A DNA stretch of 7,044 nucleotides. Source: Microbacterium sp. Its GTDB lineage: Bacteria > Actinomycetota > Actinomycetes > Actinomycetales > Microbacteriaceae. Shown here one piece after another: positions 1-5,537 of the stretch (the first letter of the stretch is position 1; the number at the start of each line of letters is the position of its first letter). The DNA is taken from contig NZ_QFPF01000124.1 in NCBI RefSeq assembly GCF_003248605.1, positions 1 to 7,044 of the forward strand, in the 5' to 3' direction. The notes under the pieces are model-generated. The model was not told where the DNA came from and did no database searches. It saw nothing but the letters and a program-made list of their open reading frames with translations. A program made the position numbers and the translations under genes.

Positions 1-990
1 TCTCGCGGTGTCGAGGTCGATGGGGGTGCGTCCGACGAGTTCTGCGGGGTCGTCGGTCACGCCGGCGAGTGCGAGGGCGGGGACGGTGACGTTGACGGTC
101 GCGCGGATGGAGGCGAGTCCGCCGTGTCCGTCGCCGAGTCCTTCGCCGGTCTCGGTGTCGATCCGGTGCGTGAGGACCATCTCCATGAGCACGTCCGCGC
201 GCACCTGATCCAGGGTCCGAGAATCCACGATGCTGCCGCCCGCGACGCCCGCGCCAGCCGCAGGCTCGCCAGTCCCAGCTGCGCCCGCAGCCGCCGCGTC
301 CGCGGCTTCGGCGGCGTGTGCGGTGTTGAGGACGTCGCGGGCGATGTGGGTGATCATGTCGTGGATCCCGTGCACCGGCACCGCCGGGCCCCGCAGCAGA
401 AGTTCGGTCATCCCGTCTTCGACGTCCCGCACCCACACCCCGCCGCTCTTGCGCGCGACCTTGTGCCGCTCCGCAAAAGTGGTCGGCTGCACCTGCTCCA
501 CGAGCCGTGCGAGCTGCGGCCCGAGCCGCCCGGGTGTGGTGGACGCGGCCCGCTCCAATGCTTCGATCTCGAACGCGGCGCGAATGTCCGGGTCGGTGAG
601 TTTCACCCCGTGTTCGACGATCGCCCGCACGTGCCCGACCGACACCGCCCCTGCCGCCAGCGCCTCAAACGACGCCGCGAAACGCGTCACGAGGGTGTGG
701 GCGTCGTTCATTCGCCGCTGCACGGACCGGTCCGGTTGCCGCGCACACGCCCCGAGCTCCGCCGCAAGGGCACGCAACGGGAGTTCCGCTTCGCGGCCGG
801 CGCTGCGGGGGATCTCCGCCACTCGCTCCAACCCCACCGCCTGCGCCCGCGCCAGCACGCTCATCGCCTGAGCTTCCGCGGCAGCAATAGCGGCCACCGC
901 GGCCGCATACTCCGCCGCCAACCCCGCCGCGACAGCATCCACACGATCGACGTTGTCGTCGTGTGCGTCGCCGCCGGACCATGTGTTCAT
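1..990 (-). CDS. DUF222 / 13E12-repeat family protein, N-terminal part of a probable HNH endonuclease (partial, runs off left edge)
   Basis: The frame is open for exactly 330 codons from an ATG at 990 down to base 1, with no stop, so the C-terminus is outside the window. The translation begins MNTWSGGDAHDDNVDRVDAV and is rich in Ala, Arg and Glu. It contains helix-rich stretches typical of DUF222: RRMNDAHTLVTRFAASFEAL near residues 89-108, then GAVSVGHVRAIVEHGVKLTD, and RVDVLMEMV-like helices near residue 275. Full-length members usually carry an HNH nuclease motif C-terminal to DUF222, and that part is not visible. An Ala/Gly-rich linker near residues 235-260 separates two parts of the domain. 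The ATG at 990 fits because a TAGAGT hexamer lies 6 nt upstream and no Shine-Dalgarno is seen. The family occurs in many copies in actinobacterial genomes. Its role is poorly defined; links to mobile DNA are often assumed but are not shown here. Confidence 0.88.
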   Translation of the reverse strand, partial: MNTWSGGDAHDDNVDRVDAVAAGLAAEYAAAVAAIAAAEAQAMSVLARAQAVGLERVAEIPRSAGREAELPLRALAAELGACARQPDRSVQRRMNDAHTLVTRFAASFEALAAGAVSVGHVRAIVEHGVKLTDPDIRAAFEIEALERAASTTPGRLGPQLARLVEQVQPTTFAERHKVARKSGGVWVRDVEDGMTELLLRGPAVPVHGIHDMITHIARDVLNTAHAAEAADAAAAGAAGTGEPAAGAGVAGGSIVDSRTLDQVRADVLMEMVLTHRIDTETGEGLGDGHGGLASIRATVNVTVPALALAGVTDDPAELVGRTPIDLDTAR

Positions 991-996
991 ATTCGA

Positions 997-1002
997 ACTC
1001 TA
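997..1002 (-). promoter_or_regulatory. Candidate -10 element for the DUF222 gene (leaderless)
   Basis: On the minus strand TAGAGT lies 6 nt before the ATG at 990, which would place transcription start at or next to the start codon. It matches TATAAT at 4 of 6 positions. No convincing -35 box is seen 16-18 nt upstream, and there is no Shine-Dalgarno. The support is mainly that the same geometry recurs at the other genes in the window. Confidence 0.4.
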
Positions 1003-1035
1003 CGCGGGACCACCGACATCGAGATTCGAAGATAT

Positions 1036-1063
1036 GTATTTCCGACGCCCCACGGCGAAATAC
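1036..1063. repeat. 7-bp inverted repeat between the kinase remnant and the DUF222 gene
   Basis: GTATTTC at 1036-1042 is the exact reverse complement of GAAATAC at 1057-1063, with a 14-nt GC-rich spacer. It is more AT-rich than its surroundings and lies about 46-73 nt upstream of the DUF222 start. It could be an activator site for that gene or a weak hairpin after the kinase remnant. It has no U-tract, and the arms may match by chance. Confidence 0.35.
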
Positions 1064-1078
1064 TTGGTGAGAGTTCTT

Positions 1079-2170
1079 TCATCGAGAGCGCGAGCCGGTA
1101 TATGTGCCGCCCTTCGACCGGCTCTGGGCGCGCACATCGGCTCTGGGCGCGGGCCCGTATTGCGCCGCGCCGCCGGGAAGCGTCACCCACACGCGCGTCC
1201 CGCCGGCGGGGGAGTCGTCGATGCCGATGCGCCCGCCGTGCGCCTGCACGATGCGCCGGCACGTGGCCAGGCCGATGCCCAGCCCCTCCACGGCCGAGCT
1301 CGCGCCCCGCTCCATCAGCTCGAACATGCGATCGCGGCGCTCGACGGGCACTCCGGGGCCGTTGTCGTCGACGGTGAGGCGCCATCCGCCCACGAGGTCA
1401 TCGCCGCGCACGTCGATCCGCGGCGTCGTGCCGGCTGCCGCGGTGAACTTCAGCGCGTTGGCGACGAGGTTCTGGATGAGTGCCCGCAGCAGAGTGGGGT
1501 CGCCGATCGGCCGGATCGGCGCGTCGATGCTCACGACGGCATGCGTCGATCGCACCAGCGCGCTCAGATCCTCGAGCGACTCGCCGCAGATCCGTTGCAT
1601 GTCGACGGCGCCCCGCCGTGGCTGCGCTCCGCCGATACGGGCGAATTCGAGCAGGTCCGATACCAGCGCCGTCATCCTCTCCGCCGCCGACTCGGCTCGG
1701 CCGAGGGCCGCGGCGGCGTGGGGTGCGTGCGCCATCTCCGGGCTGTCGGAGGCGAGCTCGAGAAACCCCGAGAGCGCCATCAGGGGGTTGTGCAGATCGT
1801 GGCTCACCTGCGCGGCGAACGACGCGAGCTGCTCGTTGGATCGGGCCAGCTCGTGCGTGAGGCGACGCAGCTCCAGTACGTCGACGACCTGATGGGCCAG
1901 ACATCGAGCGCGGCGCTTTGCTCGGCGCGCAGCCCGCCGGGGCTCTCGTCGAACACGCACAGGGTGCCGATCGCGATGCCGTCCGGGGTCACGAGGGGGC
2001 TCGACGCGTAGGATGCTGGAGCACGACCGCGCACATCGAGTCCTCGCGGGTGCAGCTCGCCGGCTCGAACCCGACCGCCGCGACCTGGTGCTGCATCCTG
2101 TCGTCGATGATGTTGATGACCGCGGTGGACACTCCGCCCAGGATGACCGCGCCCGTCGTGCCGACGTCGG
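1079..2170 (-). pseudogene. GAF-domain sensor histidine kinase, degraded (frameshift, internal deletion and lost N-terminus)
   Basis: The gene would encode a cytosolic two-component kinase with an N-terminal GAF sensor, HisKA dimerisation/phosphoacceptor domain and HATPase. The kinase core is intact in one minus frame from about 1899 to the stop at 1079-1081. It has the H-box VSHDLHNPLMALSG with phospho-His codon at 1799-1801, an N-box LIQNLVANALKF, the G1 box DNGPGV and the G2 box GLGIGLATCRRIVQAHGG. The GAF part is split. Its second half (PLVTPDGIAIGTLCVFDE, then LRAEQSAALDV) is in another frame, needing one inserted base near 1900 to continue into LAHQVVDVLELRRL. Its first half (STAVINIIDDRMQHQVAAVG, then SMCAVVL) is in a third frame and meets the second near 2012-2025. 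About 30 residues usually found between these motifs are missing. Upstream of about 2165 the similarity stops and no good start is seen, because the neighbouring gene's promoter lies there. Several independent lesions make decay more likely than one sequencing error. The left boundary is approximate. Confidence 0.82.
1102..1151. repeat. REP-like element with a 14-bp direct repeat
   Basis: CGGCTCTGGGCGCG occurs at 1119-1132 and again at 1138-1151, giving a 19-bp period. The first copy follows CCCTTCGAC, so the segment resembles the dispersed CCCTTCGACAGGCTCAGGG-type repeat common in Microbacteriaceae and other genomes. When such repeats are translated they often read PEPVEGR, which is seen here in another minus frame. 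ATGTGCCGCCC at 1102-1112 can also pair imperfectly (one bulge) with GGGCGCGCACAT at 1126-1137. The kinase remnant reads through this element for its last 25-30 residues, so its C-terminal tail may not be native. The assignment to that repeat family is from memory of the motif. Confidence 0.5.
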
Positions 2171-2188
2171 ACCCATGCCGGCCGCCGC

Positions 2189-2194
2189 TAATCT
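2189..2194 (+). promoter_or_regulatory. Candidate -10 element for the small membrane protein gene (leaderless)
   Basis: TAATCT lies 7 nt before the GTG at 2202 and matches TATAAT at 4 of 6 positions. The hexamer 17 nt upstream, GTCGGA at 2166-2171, is only a weak -35. No Shine-Dalgarno is present, so a leaderless transcript starting at the GTG is the simplest reading. Confidence 0.45.
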
Positions 2195-2201
2195 GTGAAG
2201 C

Positions 2202-2597
2202 GTGGCCGACACGGTGGGACTGATCGCTGAGGTCTTCACCTGGATCGGCGTGGGGGCGGGGCTCGCGCTGCTCTTCGTGGCCCTCGTCGCGCGCATCGCG
2301 GACGGCACCTGGCTGCCCGCTCGGGGCGTCATCGAGCACACCGATGACGGTTCGGTCGTGCGATGGTTCGACGACGAGGGCGGCGTGAACGAGGCGGCGC
2401 TCACCGACCACGACGTTCGCCGGCTCGACTCGCGCGACATGGCCGACATCTACTACCGGCACGGCTGGCACAACCGCATGCGCCTGGATGCCGGCTCTCA
2501 CGCCGTGCGCGCGCTCGTGCGCCTCGCGCTGCTGATGCTGGCCGTCGCCCTGGCCGCGTACGCGGCGGGATGGATCGCCCTGATCGCCGAAGGATGA
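2202..2597 (+). CDS. Hypothetical membrane protein with two transmembrane segments
   Basis: This is a 131-residue protein that I do not recognise as a named family. Two hydrophobic segments are clear, at about residues 7-31 (within TWIGVGAGLALLFVALVARI) and 104-128 (within LALLMLAVALAAYAAGWIAL). Between them is a polar domain of about 70 residues rich in Asp, Arg and His. It contains WLPARGVIEHTDDGSVVRWF, a pattern of short alternating strands that could form a small beta-barrel (SH3-like); that is inference. The GTG at 2202 was chosen because TAATCT lies 7 nt upstream and the hydrophobic segment follows at once. The gene is divergent from the broken kinase and 57 bp upstream of the MMPL gene on the same strand. 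Co-transcription with the latter is possible, although the MMPL gene appears to have its own control site. The reading frame shows strong G/C third positions, supporting real coding. Confidence 0.75.
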   Translation: MADTVGLIAEVFTWIGVGAGLALLFVALVARIADGTWLPARGVIEHTDDGSVVRWFDDEGGVNEAALTDHDVRRLDSRDMADIYYRHGWHNRMRLDAGSHAVRALVRLALLMLAVALAAYAAGWIALIAEG

Positions 2598-2633
2598 TCC
2601 TGCGCGTACATCCGGGATCGCCAAGAGCATAGA

Positions 2634-2652
2634 TTGCTAGCTAAGCTAGCGA
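2634..2652. promoter_or_regulatory. Operator-like 19-nt near-palindrome upstream of the MMPL gene
   Basis: TTGCTAGCTAAGCTAGCGA is symmetric about the A at 2643: the left arm TTGCTAGCT and the reverse complement of the right arm, TCGCTAGCT, agree at 8 of 9 positions. It holds two GCTAGC hexamers 9 bp apart. It ends 2 nt before the GTG at 2655 and covers the probable -10 region (TAAGCT at 2642-2647, or alternatively TAGATT at 2630-2635), so a bound dimeric repressor would block transcription. MarR- or TetR-type regulators commonly control MMPL exporters, but none is encoded next to it in this window. Confidence 0.6.
2642..2647 (+). promoter_or_regulatory. Candidate -10 element for the MMPL gene (leaderless)
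   Basis: TAAGCT lies 7 nt before the GTG at 2655, the same spacing as at the other genes here. It is embedded in the palindrome at 2634-2652. No good -35 is seen, and no Shine-Dalgarno precedes the GTG. TAGATT at 2630-2635 is an alternative that would give a leader of about 13 nt. Confidence 0.35.
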
Positions 2653-2654
2653 TC

Positions 2655-4934
2655 GTGAATCCCGACACCCGCCGCTCGCTGCGCGACGCCGCACCCGACG
2701 ATTCTGACCCTCGCGCGGGCCGACCGAGCCGTTGGCTGCGGATCGGCATCCCCGTCGTGCTGATCCTCGTCTGGCTGATCGGCGGCTCTGTCGGCGGGAT
2801 GTACTTCGGCAAGGTCGAGGAGGTCTCCACCAACGACCAGTCCTCGTTCCTGCCCGAGAGTGCCGACGCGACGCAGGTGCAGGAGAGGCTTCCCGACTTC
2901 GCGGGATCCGAATCCATCCCCGCCGTCGTCGTCGTCACGGGCGACGGCGAGCTCACGCCCGATCAGCTGACGATCACGACGGACCTGCCCATCGCCTTCG
3001 CCGAGATCGAAGGGGTGTCGGGTGACGTGTCACCGCCGATCCCCTCCGAGGACGGCGAGGCGGTTCAGCTGTTCGTGCCGATCGACGCCGACGGCGAGAT
3101 CCGTGACGTCGTCGCCGAGCTGCGCAGCATCGTCGCCGAGCTGCCCGACGGCCTGGAGGGCTGGGTCACGGGTCCAGCAGGCTTCACGGCCGACCTCTCC
3201 GAGGGCTTCCTCGGCATCGACGGGCTTCTTCTGCTTGTCGCCCTCGGCGCCGTGTTCGTCATCCTGATCATCGTCTACCGCTCGCCGCTGCTGCCGATCC
3301 TCGTACTGGCGTCGTCGCTGTTCGCGCTGTGCGTCGCCCTGCTCACCGTGTGGTGGCTGGCCTACGCCGGCATCGTGGTGCTCAACGGGCAGGTACAGGG
3401 CATCCTCTTCATCCTCGTGATCGGCGCGGCGACCGACTACGCCCTGCTCTACGTCGCCCGTTTCCGAGAGGCGCTCTCGCACGGAGAGGCGCGGTGGCGG
3501 GCCACGTTGTCCGCGGCGCGCGGGTCGTTCGAGCCGATCCTCGCCTCGGGCGGCACGGTGATCGCGGGCCTTCTCTGCCTGCTGCTGTCCGACCTCGCCA
3601 CCAACCGCGCCCTGGGGCCCATCGCCTCCATCGGCATCGTCTTCGCCATGCTCGCGGCGCTGACCTTCCTGCCCGCGCTGCTGGCGGTGTTCGGCCGCGT
3701 CGCGTTCTGGCCCTTTGTGCCCAAGCGTCAGGCCGCGGCATCCGACCCCGTGCGCGACGGCCGCGGAGTGTGGCCCGCCACGGCGCGCCTGGTCGCGCGC
3801 CGCGCCCGCCCGATCTGGATCATCTGCACCGTCGTGCTCCTGGGCGCGAGCGTCGGGATGCTGCAGCTCAAGGCCGACGGCGTCTCGTCGAGCGATCTCG
3901 TGCTCGGTGCCTCGCAGGCCCGCGACGGCCAGGCCGTGCTCGCAGAGCACTTCCCGGGCGGGTCGGGCAGCCCCGCCTACGTGATCGTCCCGGAGGGCGA
4001 GATCGCCGCCGCCACGACGGTGCTCGCGGACGCCGACGGCGTCGACGGCGTCGCGGTGGCCGCGGAGGATTCTCCGACCGGACAGGCCTCGGTGAGCGTC
4101 GTTGACGGCGACGTCGTCTTCGAGGCGGCGGGCCCGCCGGGGACCCCCGCCCCGGAGCCCATGGTGTCGGAGGGCGACGTCCTGCTGCAGGTCACCCTGG
4201 CCGACCCCGCGGACTCCGCCGCCGCCGAGGAGACCGTGGCCCAGCTGCGGGCGGACCTGGACGCCGAGCTCGGCTCGGGCACGGCGCTCGTCGGAGGTGT
4301 CACCGCGGTGGCGCTCGACACCAACGCGACCTCGATCCGCGACCGCACGCTGATCATCCCGATCGTCCTGATCGTGATCCTCGCCATCCTGATGCTGCTG
4401 CTGCGGTCGGTGCTCGCCCCCGTGCTGCTGATCGCCACCGTGATCGTGTCGTTCGGGGCTGCGCTCGGCATCAGCGCGCTCGTGTTCAACCACCTGTTCG
4501 GATTCCCGGGGGCCGATCCCGCGGTGCCGCTCTACGGGTTCGTCTTCCTGGTGGCGCTCGGCATCGACTACAACATCTTCCTGATGACGAGGGTGCGTGA
4601 GGAGTCGCTTCGCCACGGCACGCGCCAGGGCATCCTGCGCGGCCTCGTCGCCACGGGTGGTGTCATCACCTCCGCGGGCCTCGTGCTCGCGGCGACGTTC
4701 GCAGCGCTCGGGGTCATCCCGATCCTCTTCCTCGCGCAGATCGCGTTCATCGTCGCGTTCGGCGTGCTGCTCGACACCTTCGTCGTCCGCTCGCTGCTCG
4801 TGCCCGCGCTCTCGCACGACATCGGGCGTGCGATCTGGTGGCCGAGCAGGCTCTGGCGCGCGGGTCCGGACGCTCCGCACACCGCGGCGGCGGGGCAGAC
4901 GGATGCCGCCACCCGGCGTACGCTCGAGACATGA
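2655..4934 (+). CDS. MMPL family (RND superfamily) membrane transporter
   Basis: This is a 759-residue inner-membrane transporter of the MMPL group, which export lipids, antibiotics or other amphiphiles using proton motive force; the substrate here cannot be told. It has the duplicated RND layout: a first membrane helix at about residues 28-51, a large external loop to about 188, a helix bundle to about 350, then a second half with a helix near 384-406, an external loop to about 562 and a final bundle. The proton-relay Asp-Tyr pairs of MmpL proteins are present in both halves: D261-Y262 in GAATDYALLYVARFREAL and D638-Y639 in LGIDYNIFLMTRVREE. No break is seen. A TTG at 2634 would add 7 residues, but it lies inside the palindromic operator, so the GTG at 2655 (MNPDTRRSLR) is preferred. 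The stop overlaps the next gene's ATG. It may be co-transcribed with the small membrane protein upstream. Confidence 0.93.
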   Translation: MNPDTRRSLRDAAPDDSDPRAGRPSRWLRIGIPVVLILVWLIGGSVGGMYFGKVEEVSTNDQSSFLPESADATQVQERLPDFAGSESIPAVVVVTGDGELTPDQLTITTDLPIAFAEIEGVSGDVSPPIPSEDGEAVQLFVPIDADGEIRDVVAELRSIVAELPDGLEGWVTGPAGFTADLSEGFLGIDGLLLLVALGAVFVILIIVYRSPLLPILVLASSLFALCVALLTVWWLAYAGIVVLNGQVQGILFILVIGAATDYALLYVARFREALSHGEARWRATLSAARGSFEPILASGGTVIAGLLCLLLSDLATNRALGPIASIGIVFAMLAALTFLPALLAVFGRVAFWPFVPKRQAAASDPVRDGRGVWPATARLVARRARPIWIICTVVLLGASVGMLQLKADGVSSSDLVLGASQARDGQAVLAEHFPGGSGSPAYVIVPEGEIAAATTVLADADGVDGVAVAAEDSPTGQASVSVVDGDVVFEAAGPPGTPAPEPMVSEGDVLLQVTLADPADSAAAEETVAQLRADLDAELGSGTALVGGVTAVALDTNATSIRDRTLIIPIVLIVILAILMLLLRSVLAPVLLIATVIVSFGAALGISALVFNHLFGFPGADPAVPLYGFVFLVALGIDYNIFLMTRVREESLRHGTRQGILRGLVATGGVITSAGLVLAATFAALGVIPILFLAQIAFIVAFGVLLDTFVVRSLLVPALSHDIGRAIWWPSRLWRAGPDAPHTAAAGQTDAATRRTLET
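4919..4924 (+). promoter_or_regulatory. Candidate internal promoter (-10) for pncA inside the MMPL 3' end
   Basis: TACGCT lies 6 nt before the ATG at 4931. Seventeen nt upstream is CAGACG at 4896-4901, which shares the GAC core of TTGACA. This would give a leaderless pncA transcript independent of the MMPL promoter. The sequence also codes for the last residues of the transporter, so some of the match could be due to coding constraint. Confidence 0.45.
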
Positions 4935-5497
4935 GCAAGGCGCTGTTCATCGTCGACGTGCAGAACGACTTCACCGAGGGCGGAGCGCTCGCCGTCGCCG
5001 GCGGCGACGCGGTGGCGGCCGCCATCACCGGGCACCTGCGTGCGCACGCGGGGGAGTACGAGCTGATCATCGCCTCCCGAGACTGGCACGCGGCAGAGGG
5101 CGACAACGGCGGACACTTCCACCCCGAGCCGGACTTCATCGACACGTGGCCGGTCCACTGCGTCTCGGGTACGGAGGGCGCCGAGTACGACCCGGGCCTC
5201 GAGACCGCGGCGGTGACCCACCACGTCAAGAAGGGGCAGGGTGTCCCCGCCTACTCTCTCTACGAGGGCACGACCGATGACGGCCGCCGCGTCGCGGAGC
5301 TGCTCGAGGAGCATCACGTGCTCGAGGTCGACGTCGTCGGCATCGCGACCGACCACTGCGTGCGGGCCTCGGCGCTGGACGCGATCGCGCACGGCCGGCG
5401 CGTGCGCGTACTCACCGCGCTCGTCGCCGGCGTCGCGCCCGAATCGAGCGCGCGGGCGCTCGCCGAACTCGGACACGCGGGCGCGGAGATCGTCTGA
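4931..5497 (+). CDS. pncA: Nicotinamidase (pyrazinamidase), isochorismatase-like cysteine hydrolase
   Basis: The enzyme hydrolyses nicotinamide to nicotinic acid and ammonia in the cytosol, feeding NAD salvage through the Preiss-Handler route. Family members also activate pyrazinamide. The 188-residue length matches mycobacterial PncA (186). The N-terminus is MSKALFIVDVQNDFTEGGAL, with catalytic Asp9. The other catalytic residues are Lys101 (in HVKKGQG) and the nucleophile Cys143 in VVGIATDHCVRASALDA. Metal-ligand positions are conserved: D51 and H53 in SRDWH, H62 in GGHFH and H76 in WPVHCVSGT. The cis-peptide region GIATDHC is intact. All key residues are present, so it should be active. The ATG at 4931 overlaps the MMPL stop in an ATGA arrangement. 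That allows translational coupling, but the TACGCT hexamer 6 nt upstream suggests its own promoter too. The functional link to the transporter is unclear and may only be positional. Confidence 0.95.
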   Translation: MSKALFIVDVQNDFTEGGALAVAGGDAVAAAITGHLRAHAGEYELIIASRDWHAAEGDNGGHFHPEPDFIDTWPVHCVSGTEGAEYDPGLETAAVTHHVKKGQGVPAYSLYEGTTDDGRRVAELLEEHHVLEVDVVGIATDHCVRASALDAIAHGRRVRVLTALVAGVAPESSARALAELGHAGAEIV

Positions 5498-5508
5498 CCC
5501 CCGCGGGA

Positions 5509-5536
5509 GGATGCCGGGGCGCGGGCCCCGGCATCC
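5509..5536. terminator. GC-rich hairpin between convergent genes, probable bidirectional terminator
   Basis: GGATGCCGGGG at 5509-5519 pairs perfectly with CCCCGGCATCC at 5526-5536. A further C-G pair (5520 with 5525) makes a 12-bp stem with a GCGG tetraloop. It sits in the 40-bp gap between the pncA stop and the regulator's stop, so it could end both transcripts. There is no T-run on either side, as is common for hairpin terminators in high-GC actinobacteria. Confidence 0.75.
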
Positions 5537-5537
5537 G

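Noticed and set aside
124..1377. Open frame of 417 codons on the plus strand
   Set aside because: It is antisense to the DUF222 gene and the kinase 3' end, is rich in Arg, His and Pro, and shows no recognisable motif; the minus-strand products are recognisable.
1079..2449. Reading the kinase as one intact 456-residue protein from 2449
   Set aside because: Upstream of about 1899 this frame is Ser/Arg-rich nonsense, while GAF motifs lie in other frames, and its 5' part is antisense to the plus-strand membrane protein gene.
1989..2630. Open frame of 213 codons on the minus strand covering 2200-2630
   Set aside because: Only its last 50-60 residues (GAF first half) make sense; the rest is antisense to the 2202-2597 gene.
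2634..2636. TTG at 2634 as the MMPL start
   Set aside because: It lies inside the palindromic operator and has no ribosome binding site; the GTG at 2655 gives the more typical N-terminus.
3030..4880. Long open frame of 616 codons on the minus strand opposite the MMPL gene
   Set aside because: Its translation is a low-complexity string of Arg, Glu, Asp, Gln and His with no domain, as expected from the antisense of a GC-rich membrane-protein gene. The plus-strand frame has clear RND motifs.
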